Shown here in pieces: positions 38,981-48,583 of a DNA stretch of 64,000 bases. The stretch covers positions 124,001 through 188,000 of the forward strand of contig NZ_WKJZ01000002.1 of NCBI RefSeq assembly GCF_009763245.1. The letters are read 5' to 3'. Below the pieces are notes generated by a model that saw nothing but the letters and a program-made list of their open reading frames with translations, was not told the origin of the DNA and ran no database searches. Position numbers and translations under genes: made by a program. Numbering within the stretch: position 1 is the stretch's first letter; each line of letters starts with the position of its first letter. This stretch comes from Pseudomonas xionganensis (GTDB lineage Bacteria > Pseudomonadota > Gammaproteobacteria > Pseudomonadales > Pseudomonadaceae).

Positions 38981-40375
38981 TTAGAACACGCCGAGGCTAT
39001 GCAGGAACACCACCAGAATGGCCACCGGGGTGATAAAGCGCAGCAACTGCCACCACAGGTTGAACAGCTGCGGCTGGTCGATACCCAGAGACTCCTGCAC
39101 GGTCTTGCGGCTCAGTACCCAGCCGGTAAACAGCACGGTGGCCAGGCCGCCCAGGGGCATCATCAGGTTGGTGGTCAGAAAGTCCAGGCTGTCGAAGAAG
39201 GTCTTGCCAAACAGGGTGACCTCGCTCCAGGCATTGAAGGAAAACACCGTGCCCAGACTGAGCAGCCACAGCGCCGCACCGCTGCACAGCACCGCCTTGA
39301 GACGGCTGATCCCGAACTTCTCGCTCAGCCAGGCGATGGTCGGCTCGCTCAGGGAGATGGCCGAAGTCAGGGCGGCGATGGCCAGCATGATAAAGAACAG
39401 CCCGCCGACCACCTGGCCCAGGGGCATCTGGCCGAAGGCGATCGGCAGGGTGACGAAGATCAGTCCCGGTCCGGCCCCCGGCTCCAGGCCGTTGGCAAAT
39501 ACCAGCGGGAAGATCGCCAGCCCGGCCAACAAGGCCACACCTGTATCGGCAATAGCCACCATGATCGAGGTCTTGGCGATCGAGGTGCCAGCCGGCAGGT
39601 AGGAGCCGTAGGCCATCATCGCGCCGCTGGCCAGGCTCAGGGTAAAGAAGGCATGACCCAGGGCCACCAACACTCCGGTGCCACTGAGCTTGCTGAAATC
39701 GGCATCAAACAGAAAATGCACGGCCTGCATAAAGTGCCCGGTGGTCGCGGCATAGCCCACCAGAATCAGCAGCAACACGAACAGCCCCGGCATCAGAAAG
39801 CGCAGGGAACGCTCCAGGCCGTCGCGCACGCCACAGGCGACAATACCCAGGGTCAACACCAGCACCAGGGTGCCGTAGCCGGCCAGTTTCCAGGGGTTGG
39901 CCAGTAGCGCACCGAACAGTGCACCGCTGGCTTCGCCATCCAGCCCGGCGAAGGCGCCGCTGGCAGCAGCCGGGGTATAGGCCAGGGCCCAGCCCGCCAC
40001 CACCGCATAGAAGCTCAGGATCAGAAAGCCGCAGATAACCGCCAATGTGCCCAGCCAGCGCCAGTGCTGGCTGGCACCGGCCTCCCGGGCCATGGCCGCG
40101 ATGGCACCTTCGGGGTTGGCGCGGCCGCGCCGGCCGATCATCACCTCGGCCATCAGCAATGGAATGCCGATCACCAGGATGCACGCCAGGTAGACCAGAA
40201 CAAAGGCACCGCCGCCGTTCTCGCCGGTGATATAGGGAAACTTCCAGATATTGCCCAGGCCCACGGCCGAACCGGTGGCGGCCAGGATAAAGGCCCAGCG
40301 CGACGACCATAAGCCACGCTTGCCATCATTGCGGGAGCCGGCCAGGGAGGTGGCGGCGATGCTGTCTTGACTCAT
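38981..40375 (-). CDS. NSS-family sodium-dependent transporter
   Basis: A 464-residue neurotransmitter:sodium symporter with about 12 membrane segments. It has the family signature WSSRWAFILAATGSAVGLGNIWKFPYITGENGGGAF in TM1 and the TM6/TM8 motifs (HAFFTLSLASGAMMAYGSYL). LeuT-type carriers take up amino acids with sodium. Substrate not assignable; leucine dehydrogenase lies on the same strand just upstream, hinting at branched-chain or other amino acids. Confidence 0.86.
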   Translation of the reverse strand: MSQDSIAATSLAGSRNDGKRGLWSSRWAFILAATGSAVGLGNIWKFPYITGENGGGAFVLVYLACILVIGIPLLMAEVMIGRRGRANPEGAIAAMAREAGASQHWRWLGTLAVICGFLILSFYAVVAGWALAYTPAAASGAFAGLDGEASGALFGALLANPWKLAGYGTLVLVLTLGIVACGVRDGLERSLRFLMPGLFVLLLILVGYAATTGHFMQAVHFLFDADFSKLSGTGVLVALGHAFFTLSLASGAMMAYGSYLPAGTSIAKTSIMVAIADTGVALLAGLAIFPLVFANGLEPGAGPGLIFVTLPIAFGQMPLGQVVGGLFFIMLAIAALTSAISLSEPTIAWLSEKFGISRLKAVLCSGAALWLLSLGTVFSFNAWSEVTLFGKTFFDSLDFLTTNLMMPLGGLATVLFTGWVLSRKTVQESLGIDQPQLFNLWWQLLRFITPVAILVVFLHSLGVF

Positions 40376-40421
40376 CGGGTTTTACCCTCTTGTTGTTGTG
40401 AAAAAGTCAGGGAATCGGGCG

Positions 40422-40493
40422 TAGGGTGGATGACGCTTTTATCATCCACCGCCCATTCGCAATGGTGGATGGGTGAAGCGTCATCCACCCTAC
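40422..40493. repeat. GTAGGGTGG palindromic repeat, copy 2
   Basis: Perfect 18-bp outer arms GTAGGGTGGATGACGCTT (40422-40439) and its complement (40476-40493) enclose a 36-bp core with an inner TCATCCACC / GGTGGATG pair. It ends 4 nt from the leucine dehydrogenase stop and lies between that gene and the NSS gene start. Confidence 0.85.
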
Positions 40494-40496
40494 GGC

Positions 40497-41555
40497 TCAC
40501 AGGCCGCGTTGCAGGCGTTCGCGGGCCATGCGGTCGGCAATCTCGCTGGTGGTCACGCCCTCGTCCGCGGCACGCTGGAAGATCTCCGTCAAGGTCGGGC
40601 CGATGCCTTCGATATGCGCCTTGAGCTGGGCGACGCTGCCGCCGGTGCGCTCGTAACACACATCGATAATGCCGCCGGCATTGATCGCGTAGTCCGGTGC
40701 ATACAGGCACTCGCGGCGACGCAGGGTCTCGGCCAGGCTGGCGTCGGCCAGCTGGTTGTTGGCCGCGCCGGCGATGATCGGCGCGCGCAGGGCTTCCAGG
40801 GTCTGCGGGTTGACGATGGCGCCCAGGGCGCAGGGGGCGAAGACGTCCACATCCAGGCCGTAGATATCGTTCTGTCCCACGGCCGTGGCGCCCAGCTGCT
40901 CGACGGCGCGCTGCACATTAGCCGGCTGGATATCGGTCACCCACAACTGGGCGCCAGCGGCCTTGAGCAGCTTGGCCAGGCCGAAACCGACCTGGCCGAC
41001 ACCCTGGATGGCCACGCGAATGCCCTGCAGATCGCTACGACCCAGACGATGGGCCACCGCCGCCTGGATACCGACGAACACACCATAGGCGGTGGACGGC
41101 GACGGGTCGCCGTCGCGGCTGCCGCCGTCGAAGGCCTCGCGCTGCCCTGCCCCGGCCACATGGCGGGTGCGCTCGGCCATGATCTGCATCTCGGCCACGC
41201 CGGTACCGGAATCGGCGGCGGTGATATAGCGCCCGCCGAGGCTGTCGACGAAATCGCCCATGGCCTGAAACAGCGCTTCGCTCTTGCCGGTGTGCGGATC
41301 GCCGATGATCACCGCCTTGCCGCCACCCAGGGGCAGGCGCGCCAGGGCCGACTTGTAGGTCATGCCGCGCGACAGGCGCAGCACATCGCGCAGTGCTTCA
41401 TCGTCATTGGCATAGTTCCACATGCGGCAGCCGCCCAGAGCCGGGCCGAGGCTGCTGTCGTGGATGGCGATAATGGCTTTCAGGCCGCTGGCCTGGTCAT
41501 GGCCATAGACCACCTGCTCGTGGTGGTCGAAGTCGATATGGGTAAAGACAGACAT
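40497..41555 (-). CDS. leucine dehydrogenase
   Basis: A 352-residue Glu/Leu/Phe/Val dehydrogenase converting L-leucine and other branched-chain amino acids to 2-oxo acids with NAD. Catalytic Lys residues are in [19 protein letters not shown] (K68 and K80). The Rossmann motif is [17 protein letters not shown]. The start at 41555 ([10 protein letters not shown]) has GAGGAA 5 nt upstream; the ORF extended to 41750 overlaps the upstream gene. It follows the 2-oxoacid:ferredoxin oxidoreductase gene on the same strand, with a terminator-like hairpin between. Confidence 0.92.
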   Translation of the reverse strand: MSVFTHIDFDHHEQVVYGHDQASGLKAIIAIHDSSLGPALGGCRMWNYANDDEALRDVLRLSRGMTYKSALARLPLGGGKAVIIGDPHTGKSEALFQAMGDFVDSLGGRYITAADSGTGVAEMQIMAERTRHVAGAGQREAFDGGSRDGDPSPSTAYGVFVGIQAAVAHRLGRSDLQGIRVAIQGVGQVGFGLAKLLKAAGAQLWVTDIQPANVQRAVEQLGATAVGQNDIYGLDVDVFAPCALGAIVNPQTLEALRAPIIAGAANNQLADASLAETLRRRECLYAPDYAINAGGIIDVCYERTGGSVAQLKAHIEGIGPTLTEIFQRAADEGVTTSEIADRMARERLQRGL

Positions 41556-41580
41556 CGGTGTTCCTCGGTTTTCTTGTTGT

Positions 41581-41617
41581 AAAAAGGCCGCCCCTCTCCC
41601 GGGCAGGAGAGGGCGGC
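41581..41617 (-). terminator. terminator between the ferredoxin oxidoreductase and leucine dehydrogenase genes
   Basis: A GC-rich stem GCCGCCCTCTC against GAGAGGGGCGGC (one bulge) is followed by CTTTTT on the minus strand, 18 nt past the oxidoreductase stop. It would limit read-through to the dehydrogenase gene. Confidence 0.7.
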
Positions 41618-41634
41618 AAAGATGACGGGGGAAA

Positions 41635-44600
41635 TCAGGCAGCCGGTTCGAACAGCTGCACGGCGGCGATCTGGCTGACAACCATGCGTGCCTTGAGCTG
41701 ACTGCTCTGCTCGCGCACCTTGGCCAGGCTGCGTTCCTTGACGTGGCCATAGCCGCGGATCTGCTCCGGCAGCTCGGCCAGGGCCAGCGCCGTGCGGTAG
41801 TTGTCGGTCCGCAGCTCCTTGAGCAGGTACTCCAGGTTCTGTTCGTAGTCGTCGATCAGCTCGCGCTCAAGTTTGCGTTCGGCGCTGTAGCCGAACAGAT
41901 CCAGAGCCGTGCCACGCAGGAACTTGAACTTGGCCAGCACCGCGAAGGCCTTGAGCATCCAGGGCCCGAAGGTGCGCTTGCGCGGCTCGCCGGTATGGGC
42001 ATCGGGCTTGCTCAGCCAGCTGGGCGCCAGGTGGAACTGCAGCTGGTAGTCGCCCTCGAACTGTTCGGCCAGTTGCTTGAGGAAGCTGCCATCGCTGTAC
42101 AGCCGCGCCACCTCGTACTCGTCCTTGTAGGCCAGCAGCTTGAAGTAGTAGCGCGCCACGGCCTTGCTCAGGCGCTGCTCGGCGTCCTTGTCAGCCTGAC
42201 GTACGCGCTCCACCAGCTGGTGATAGCGCTCGGCATAGGCGGCGTTCTGGTAGGCAGTCAGGCGCTGCATGCGGTCGGCGACCAGCTCATCCAGGCTCTG
42301 GCAATGGGGCGCCTCGACTGTGACGGGCTTGGTCAGCTTCTCCACCGCGGCCAGGTCATGGGCGGCGCGCCGGCCCCAGAGGAAGGCCTGCTGATTGAGC
42401 GGCACGGCCACACCGTTAAGCTCAATGGCCTTGTTGATGGCTTCGGCGGACACCGGCACCAGACCCTTCTGGTAGGCGAAACCCAGCATAAACAGGTTGG
42501 TGGCGATGCTGTCGCCGAGCAGGCGGGTGGCCAGACGGCTGGCATCGACAAAGTGGGTCTTGCTCGCCCCCACCGCTTCGATCAGCGCCTCGCGCATGGC
42601 CGCGCCAGGCACCTGGGCGTCGGGGTTGCGGGTGAATTCGGCGGTGGCCGCTTCATGGCTGTTGACCACCGCATGGGCGATCTTGTCATTCAGCTTGGCC
42701 AGGGCTTCTTCGCTGGCCGACACCACCAGATCGCAACCGAGCAGCAGGTCGGTTTCCCCGGCGGCAATGCGCACGGCAAAGATATCGTCCTGCTTGGCGG
42801 CGATGCGGATATGGGTCACCACCGGGCCGAACTTCTGCGCCAGGCCGGCCTGATCCAGCACGCTGCAGCCCTTGCCTTCGATATGCGCGGCCATGCCCAG
42901 CAACGCGCCGACCGTGGTGACGCCGCTGCCGCCGACACCCGGCAGGAGGATATTCCACGGCCGCTCCAGGGTCGGCTGCTTGGGTTCCGGCAGGGCGATA
43001 AACAGCGCGCCCAGGCCCACGGCCTCCGGCTTGCGCAAGGCCCCGCCATGCACGGTGACAAAGCTCGGGCAGAAGCCCTCGACGCAGGAAAAATCCTTGT
43101 TGCAGGCGTTCTGGTCGATCTCGCGCTTGCGTCCCAGTTCGGTTTCCAGCGGCAGCACCGACAGGCAGTTGGACTTGACGCTGCAATCGCCACAGCCCTC
43201 ACACACGGCTGGGTTGATAAAGGCGCGCTTCTGCGGGTCGACCAGCTTGCCGCGCTTGCGCCGACGGCGTTTCTCGGTGGCGCAGGTCTGGTCATAGATG
43301 ATCACCGAGCAGCCCTTGAACTCGCGCAGCTCACGCTGCACGGCATCCAGATCGCGGCGATGGTGGAAGGTGACGATGGGCGCAAAGGTGGCGCGGGTCG
43401 GGTATTTCTCCGGCTCGTCGGTGACCAGGGCGATGCGTTTTACCCCTTCGGCATACACCTGCTGGCTCAGTTGATCGACGCGCAGCTCGCCGTCGATCGG
43501 CTGGCCGCCGGTCATGGCCACCGCGTCGTTGTAGAGAATCTTGTAGGTGATATTCACCCCGGCAGCCACTGCCGCGCGCAGGGCCAGCTGGCCGGAGTGG
43601 AAGTAGGTGCCGTCACCGAGGTTCTGGAAGATATGCGGGGTGTCGGTAAACGGCGCCTGACCGATCCAGGTGGCGCCCTCGCCGCCCATCTGGGTAAAGG
43701 TATCGGTGTTGCGATCCATCCACTGGGTCATGTAATGGCAACCGATACCGCCCTGGGCGCGGCTGCCTTCCGGCAGTTTGGTCGAGGTGTTGTGCGGGCA
43801 ACCCGAGCAGAAATGCGGAGTGCGCACGGTGGTGTGCTTGGGCGCGGCCAGCGAGGCTTCCTTGGCCGCAAGAAAGGCAAGGCGCTCTTCGATCTGCGGG
43901 CTGCTGTAGATCGGCGCGAGGCGCTTGGCGATGGCGCGGGCGATCATCGCCGGGGTCAGCTCGGACAGGTTCGGCAGCAGCGAATGGCCGGCTTCGTCGA
44001 ACTCGCCGACCACCACCGGGCGCTTGCCCACGGGCCAGTTGTACAGCTGGCCGGTGAGCTGGTCTTCGATGATGCTGCGCTTTTCCTCGACCACCAGAAT
44101 CTCGTCCAGGCCTTCGGCAAATTCATGCACCGACACCGGTTCCAGCGGCCAGCTCATGCCGACCTTGAGCACACGCAGGCCAACCTGAGCGCACAGCGCT
44201 TCGTCCAGACCGAGGTCATCCAGGGCCTGGCGCACGTCAAGGTAGGACTTGCCGGTGGTGATAATGCCCAGGCGCGGGTTGGGCGAATCGAGCTTGATCT
44301 GGTTGAGGTTGTTGGCCAGCGCAAAGGCGCGGGCGGCGTAGATCTTGTAGGTGTTGAGGCGCGCTTCCTGGGCCAGGGGCGGGTCCGGCCAGCGGATATA
44401 CACGCCGTCTTCCGGCAGCTGGAAATCCTCGGGAATCTTCACCTGCATACGCAGCGGATCGACATCCACCACGGCGGAGGAATCAACGTTCTCGGCGATG
44501 GTTTTCAGCGCCACCCAGCAACCGCTGTAGCGCGACAGCTCCCAGCCGATGATGCCGTAGTCGAGAATTTCCTGAACGTTGGCCGGGTTGAGCACCGGGA

Positions 44601-45102
44601 TCGAGGCGGCGATAAACGCATGCTCGCTCTGGTTGGCGATGCTGGAAGATTTGCAGCCATGGTCGTCGCCCGCCAGCAGCAGCACGCCGCCATGCTCGGA
44701 AACGCCGGCCGAGTTGCCGTGTTTGAACACATCACCGCAACGGTCCACACCCGGGCCCTTGCCGTACCACATGGCAAACACGCCGTCGTAGCGCGCACCC
44801 GGGAACAGGCTGGTCTGCTGGCTGCCCCACACCGAGGTGGCGGCCAACTCTTCGTTGACGCCCGGCTGGAAGTGGATGTGATTTTCTTTGAGGTACTGCT
44901 TGGCGTCCCACAGGCTCTTATCGAGGTTGCCCAGCGGCGAGCCCCGGTAGCCGGAAATAAAGCACGCGGTATTCAGGCCATGGGCGGCGTCACGTTGCTT
45001 CTGCAGCATGGGCAGGCGGGTCAGCGCCTGGGTGCCGGTCAGGTAGAGGTGACCGGTAGCAAGGCGGTACTTGTCATCCAGGCGGATCTCGGCCAGAGAC
45101 AT
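41635..45102 (-). CDS. indolepyruvate:ferredoxin oxidoreductase, fused subunits
   Basis: A 1155-residue fused alpha/beta thiamine-pyrophosphate enzyme that oxidatively decarboxylates aryl- or branched-chain 2-oxo acids to acyl-CoA, reducing ferredoxin. The N-terminal half carries the PFOR-like and TPP-binding domains ([33 protein letters not shown]), and residues about 630-700 hold a [4Fe-4S] motif ([17 protein letters not shown]). The C-terminal half is the gamma/DUF6537 region. AGGAG lies upstream of the ATG. It is divergent from an Lrp-type regulator, which probably controls it. Confidence 0.92.
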   Translation of the reverse strand: MSLAEIRLDDKYRLATGHLYLTGTQALTRLPMLQKQRDAAHGLNTACFISGYRGSPLGNLDKSLWDAKQYLKENHIHFQPGVNEELAATSVWGSQQTSLFPGARYDGVFAMWYGKGPGVDRCGDVFKHGNSAGVSEHGGVLLLAGDDHGCKSSSIANQSEHAFIAASIPVLNPANVQEILDYGIIGWELSRYSGCWVALKTIAENVDSSAVVDVDPLRMQVKIPEDFQLPEDGVYIRWPDPPLAQEARLNTYKIYAARAFALANNLNQIKLDSPNPRLGIITTGKSYLDVRQALDDLGLDEALCAQVGLRVLKVGMSWPLEPVSVHEFAEGLDEILVVEEKRSIIEDQLTGQLYNWPVGKRPVVVGEFDEAGHSLLPNLSELTPAMIARAIAKRLAPIYSSPQIEERLAFLAAKEASLAAPKHTTVRTPHFCSGCPHNTSTKLPEGSRAQGGIGCHYMTQWMDRNTDTFTQMGGEGATWIGQAPFTDTPHIFQNLGDGTYFHSGQLALRAAVAAGVNITYKILYNDAVAMTGGQPIDGELRVDQLSQQVYAEGVKRIALVTDEPEKYPTRATFAPIVTFHHRRDLDAVQRELREFKGCSVIIYDQTCATEKRRRRKRGKLVDPQKRAFINPAVCEGCGDCSVKSNCLSVLPLETELGRKREIDQNACNKDFSCVEGFCPSFVTVHGGALRKPEAVGLGALFIALPEPKQPTLERPWNILLPGVGGSGVTTVGALLGMAAHIEGKGCSVLDQAGLAQKFGPVVTHIRIAAKQDDIFAVRIAAGETDLLLGCDLVVSASEEALAKLNDKIAHAVVNSHEAATAEFTRNPDAQVPGAAMREALIEAVGASKTHFVDASRLATRLLGDSIATNLFMLGFAYQKGLVPVSAEAINKAIELNGVAVPLNQQAFLWGRRAAHDLAAVEKLTKPVTVEAPHCQSLDELVADRMQRLTAYQNAAYAERYHQLVERVRQADKDAEQRLSKAVARYYFKLLAYKDEYEVARLYSDGSFLKQLAEQFEGDYQLQFHLAPSWLSKPDAHTGEPRKRTFGPWMLKAFAVLAKFKFLRGTALDLFGYSAERKLERELIDDYEQNLEYLLKELRTDNYRTALALAELPEQIRGYGHVKERSLAKVREQSSQLKARMVVSQIAAVQLFEPAA

Positions 45103-45301
45103 GGGGTGCTCCTTTTATTCTTATGAAGAGCCGGGTTGGCAACGGTGGGTGCCACCCTGTTCTGCCACGTCCGGGATCACCGGGCGTAACGACTGGCTAA
45201 GAATATGACCGAGCGGTACTGATAAATTCTTTCTATTTGCAGGCCGTTTTACAGATACTGCGCATGATTAATTCAACAAGAACAAAAAATTGGAAACAGT
45301 C

Positions 45302-45769
45302 ATGCAAGAAAAACTCAGCCCTATCGACCGCAAGATTCTCCGCCTGCTGCAACACAACGCCGACCTCTCCGCCGCCGAGATCGCCGAGAAGGTGGAGTTA
45401 TCACAATCGCCCTGCTGGCGGCGGATTCACCGCATGCAGGAAGAAGGCATTATCGAGCGCAAGGTTGCCCTGCTCAGTCACAAGCAACTGGGCTTCAGCA
45501 TCACCGTGTTTGTCGATATCAAACTGTCGGCCCACGGGCGCGGCAATCTGGAGGAATTCGAGCAGGCGGTGGTGGGTTACCCCCAGGTGCTGGAGTGCTA
45601 CACCATGGCCGGCGGCTCGGACTACCTGCTCAAGGTGGTGGCCCGCGATATCGCCGACTACGAGCGCTTTCTGCGCGATCACCTGCTGCAGCGCCCCCAT
45701 GTGCAGGAGGCCCACTCGCATATCGCCATGAGCGAGGTCAAACGCACCACTGAATTGCCGTTGGATTGA
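45302..45769 (+). CDS. Lrp/AsnC-family transcriptional regulator
   Basis: A 155-residue feast/famine regulator: an N-terminal HTH (about 5-60: KLSPIDRKILRLLQHNADLSAAEIAEKVELSQSPCWRRIHRM) and a C-terminal ligand-binding RAM domain (about 65-150: TVFVDIKLSAHGR, AGGSDYLLKVVARD). The ATG at 45302 has GGAA 6 nt upstream; an in-frame TTG at 45290 is less likely. Divergent from the ferredoxin oxidoreductase gene, so an amino-acid-responsive regulator of that gene and leucine dehydrogenase is likely. The 199-nt gap between them must hold the operator; I see no unambiguous Lrp site. Confidence 0.9.
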   Translation: MQEKLSPIDRKILRLLQHNADLSAAEIAEKVELSQSPCWRRIHRMQEEGIIERKVALLSHKQLGFSITVFVDIKLSAHGRGNLEEFEQAVVGYPQVLECYTMAGGSDYLLKVVARDIADYERFLRDHLLQRPHVQEAHSHIAMSEVKRTTELPLD

Positions 45770-45771
45770 AG

Positions 45772-45830
45772 GGTCACCCTACGTTGTGGTGGCCATTCGT
45801 AGGGTGGACAACGCGCAGCTTGTCCACCGC
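45772..45830. repeat. GTAGGGTGG palindromic repeat, copy 3
   Basis: ACCCTACG (45777) and CGTAGGGTGGACAACGCG followed by TTGTCCACC form two overlapping inverted pairs. The element starts right after the stop of the Lrp gene and lies between convergent genes. Confidence 0.7.
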
Positions 45831-45844
45831 TTTGCCTTATCGCC

Positions 45845-47068
45845 CTATGCAGACTCGGGTTGCAACGCTGCGACCTTGGCCCCCTCGCCTTTCGCCCTTC
45901 CCGCCCACCAGAGCGACAACGGGCCGAGCAGCAGGATCACCCCGACCAGGGCAAAGGCCGCCCACCAGCCCAACAGGCTCTGATCGCCCAACAGATCCAG
46001 GCTGATGCCGAACAGCAATGGACCGAGAAAGGCGCCGCTAAAGCCGGTGCAGGAATACAGCGCCATGGCCGCGCCGCGATGGCTGGCCGGGGCGGCGGCA
46101 ATCAACCCGGCCGTCAGCGAGGCGGAGTCGGCGGTGACGGTGATGCTGTAGAGCAGCACCAGCGCCAGCATCAGCCAGAACGGCAAGGCCGCACTCAGGC
46201 CGATAAACAGCGCCAGCACGGCCGAGCTAAGCATCACCGCGATCAGCCAGCGCTGCCGACCAAAACGCAGCCCCAGCTCGTTGCCGAAGATGCTCGCAGG
46301 CATGCCGATCAGGGTTACCAACATCGCCACCCAGGTGGCAGACAGCCAGGGATCGCTGCCCTGCCATTGCCCGGCAAACACCACAAAGGCCACCACCCAG
46401 GCGCGCAGGGCAAACAGCTCAAGGTTATGCACGGCATAGGCCAGGCAGTAGGCGAGCACCGCACGATTTTTCAGCGGGGCCAGGTCCAGCAGCTTGCGTG
46501 GTGCATGTTGTACCACCGCCTTGGGCTGCAGGCCCCAATAGATCATGGCCCAGGCCAGCAGCGCGCAGACACCGCTGAGCAGGGTCGGCAACTGCCAACC
46601 GCCAAACTTGGCCAGCTCGCCGGCGAGGATAAAGGACAGCGCCGTGCCCAGGCCGAAGCTCGCCGTGTAGAAGGCCACCGCCCGCGACTGCGCCGGTCCT
46701 TCGATGCGTTCGGCCAGGGCCTTGAGCCCCGGCATATAGGTGCCCGCCAGGCCGACACCGGCCAGCACCCGCCAGGCCAGGGCAGACCAGAAGCCATCGG
46801 AGAAGACAAAGCCGGCATTGGCCACCGCCGTCAGCAGAATCGCGGCGAGGTAGATCAGCCGCGCATCGTATTTGTCGGTCAGCCCGGTGAGAACCGGCAC
46901 CGCGAGCATATAGCCGAGAAAGAAGCCGCCACCGATCCAGCCCGCCTGGGTATTAGTCAGCCCCCAGAGCGCTTGAAAATCCGGCAACAAGGCAGCAAAC
47001 AAAGCAAAGCCAGCCATGCCCAGGGTTTCCGCGCCGCATAGCAGCAGCGTCACGCGACGGGCGTTCAT
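45845..47068 (-). CDS. MFS transporter
   Basis: A 407-residue major facilitator with about 12 membrane segments; the loop motif LTGLTDKYDARLIY resembles the motif between TM2 and TM3. No substrate-specific feature is seen. It stands alone between two repeat elements. Confidence 0.8.
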   Translation of the reverse strand: MNARRVTLLLCGAETLGMAGFALFAALLPDFQALWGLTNTQAGWIGGGFFLGYMLAVPVLTGLTDKYDARLIYLAAILLTAVANAGFVFSDGFWSALAWRVLAGVGLAGTYMPGLKALAERIEGPAQSRAVAFYTASFGLGTALSFILAGELAKFGGWQLPTLLSGVCALLAWAMIYWGLQPKAVVQHAPRKLLDLAPLKNRAVLAYCLAYAVHNLELFALRAWVVAFVVFAGQWQGSDPWLSATWVAMLVTLIGMPASIFGNELGLRFGRQRWLIAVMLSSAVLALFIGLSAALPFWLMLALVLLYSITVTADSASLTAGLIAAAPASHRGAAMALYSCTGFSGAFLGPLLFGISLDLLGDQSLLGWWAAFALVGVILLLGPLSLWWAGRAKGEGAKVAALQPESA

Positions 47069-47082
47069 AACACCGCCAACTC

Positions 47083-47249
47083 GTAGGGTGGGTTAGCGAC
47101 GCTGAACACCGTTCGATAAGCCAATTGCAATAGCCGTGCGGCGCGTAACCCACCAAGCGATAGAGCGTGTTGCGTCGATGGTGGGTTACGCCGTGGCCCA
47201 TACAGGATGAAGCCTGGCAAGCGCGACAGGCGGCTAACCCATCCTACGC
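47083..47249. repeat. GTAGGGTGG repeat, longer variant (copy 4)
   Basis: A 167-bp element bounded by CGTAGGGTGGGTTAG (47083) and CTAACCCATCCTACG (47235-47249), with internal GTAACCCACC / GGTGGGTTAC arms. It fills the gap between the MFS gene and phnP. Its core is longer than in the other copies, and its arm variant is GGGTTAG rather than GGATGA. Confidence 0.75.
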
Positions 47250-47264
47250 ACGCTGACAGCCTGC

Positions 47265-48029
47265 TCATAACACCCGCCCATCAAAGGCCAGACTTACACC
47301 GGTCGGCAAGGCGCCGGGGTTATCCAGCAGCCAGGCGTCGAAGCTATGGCCGATATGGGTCAGCACGGTTTCTCTCGGCTGCAGCTGCTGGACCACTTCC
47401 AGCGCGCGGGTCAGGTCATTGTGGTTGCGCGGGGCGATGGGTTGCGGTGCGGTGGAGCAGTCCAGCACTAGCAGATCCAGCGACTGCTGGCGCAACACCT
47501 CGGCACTGGCGTCGGGCACACCGAGAGTGTCGGTGAGGTAGGCGATACGCCTGCGCTCTCCATTTACCTCTGGGCCCTCCAGCAAGTAGCCAAAGGTCAA
47601 CTTGGAGTGATTAAGCGGCAGCGCCGTGACGCTGAGTTCACCCAGCTGCCGCCGCTCGTGGGCGGCAAAGGGCTGGCTGAAATCGAGAATACCGGGGTGC
47701 TTGTAGAGGTCGGCTAACCCCTCCGGATCATCCGGGCCGTGCACCGGAATAATCAGCCCCTGACCCCAGCGCAGGTGCAGCAGGCCCTGGGCGTGATCGG
47801 CGTGGTAATGGGTTTGCAGAATGCCGCTCAGGCTATGGGGCGGGAAGCGCTCGGTGAGATCGGTCAGACCCGAGTCGATCAGCCAGCGCTGCGCGCCGCA
47901 TTCGATCAGGGCACAGCAGGGGCCACGACGCCGCGCGGGGTAAACCCGCGCGCTGTCGCAAGCCGCGCAGCTGCAGTTGTACACCGGCACCTGACGGGCA
48001 TCGCCGGTGCCGAGCAGGGTCAGGCGCAT
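47265..48029 (-). CDS. phnP: PhnP, cyclic phosphate phosphodiesterase
   Basis: A 254-residue metallo-beta-lactamase-fold enzyme that hydrolyses 5-phosphoribosyl 1,2-cyclic phosphate released by C-P lyase. The metal site is THYHADHAQGL (H74-x-H76-x-D78-H79), with later TDTLGVPD and LTHIGHSFD, and a Cys-rich zinc knuckle (NCSCAACDSARVY) near residues 18-30 as in PhnP. It overlaps phnN by 10 nt. Last gene of the phn operon. Confidence 0.92.
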   Translation of the reverse strand: MRLTLLGTGDARQVPVYNCSCAACDSARVYPARRRGPCCALIECGAQRWLIDSGLTDLTERFPPHSLSGILQTHYHADHAQGLLHLRWGQGLIIPVHGPDDPEGLADLYKHPGILDFSQPFAAHERRQLGELSVTALPLNHSKLTFGYLLEGPEVNGERRRIAYLTDTLGVPDASAEVLRQQSLDLLVLDCSTAPQPIAPRNHNDLTRALEVVQQLQPRETVLTHIGHSFDAWLLDNPGALPTGVSLAFDGRVL

Positions 48030-48583
48030 GCGCGGCTGGCCCCGATCAGTGCCAGCAGGTTGTCCCCTGCACGCTCAATCGACGTGGAGTTATCCAGCAG
48101 ATGCAGGCCATCACGCTCGGCGCTGGCGGCATCGAACTGAGCATTACGCGCCAGGCGCTGCTCGATCTGCTCGATGCTTTCACGGCCGCGCCTGAGCAAG
48201 CGCTCACGCAACACCGCCGGTTCGACCGAGAGCAACACACCGATCAGATCGGGATAACGCTCGCGCGCCTGGGCCAGATGCCCCCGCGAACCATTGACCA
48301 GCACATCCTGCCCCGCCGCCAGCCAGTCATCGATCTGCCGGGGAATGCCATAGGCCAGGCCGTTGGCGCGCCAGCTCAGGGCAAAGGCACCGGCGGCTTC
48401 CTGCACCTCGAACTCGGCCGCTGTCAGGGCAATCGCGTCCTCACCCAGCGCCTCCGCCGAGCGGGTGATAGCCCGACGGGCGATCACACAACCCCGTTCG
48501 GCCAGGCGCACGCGCACGGCATTCAGCAGGCTGTCCTTGCCCGAGCCCGAAGGCCCCATCAGATAGATCAAGCGGCCGCTCAT
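48020..48583 (-). CDS. phnN: PhnN, ribose 1,5-bisphosphate phosphokinase
   Basis: A 187-residue guanylate-kinase-fold enzyme forming PRPP from ribose 1,5-bisphosphate and ATP. Walker A is MGPSGSGKDSL near the N-terminus. ATG overlaps the phnM stop by one base (TGATG). It closes the salvage of the ribosyl carrier. Confidence 0.92.
   Translation of the reverse strand: MSGRLIYLMGPSGSGKDSLLNAVRVRLAERGCVIARRAITRSAEALGEDAIALTAAEFEVQEAAGAFALSWRANGLAYGIPRQIDDWLAAGQDVLVNGSRGHLAQARERYPDLIGVLLSVEPAVLRERLLRRGRESIEQIEQRLARNAQFDAASAERDGLHLLDNSTSIERAGDNLLALIGASRACA

Noticed and set aside
41743..45126. 1127-residue plus-strand ORF antisense to the ferredoxin oxidoreductase
   Set aside because: Full-length shadow of a well supported enzyme; Gly/His/Gln-rich composition typical of antisense GC-rich frames.
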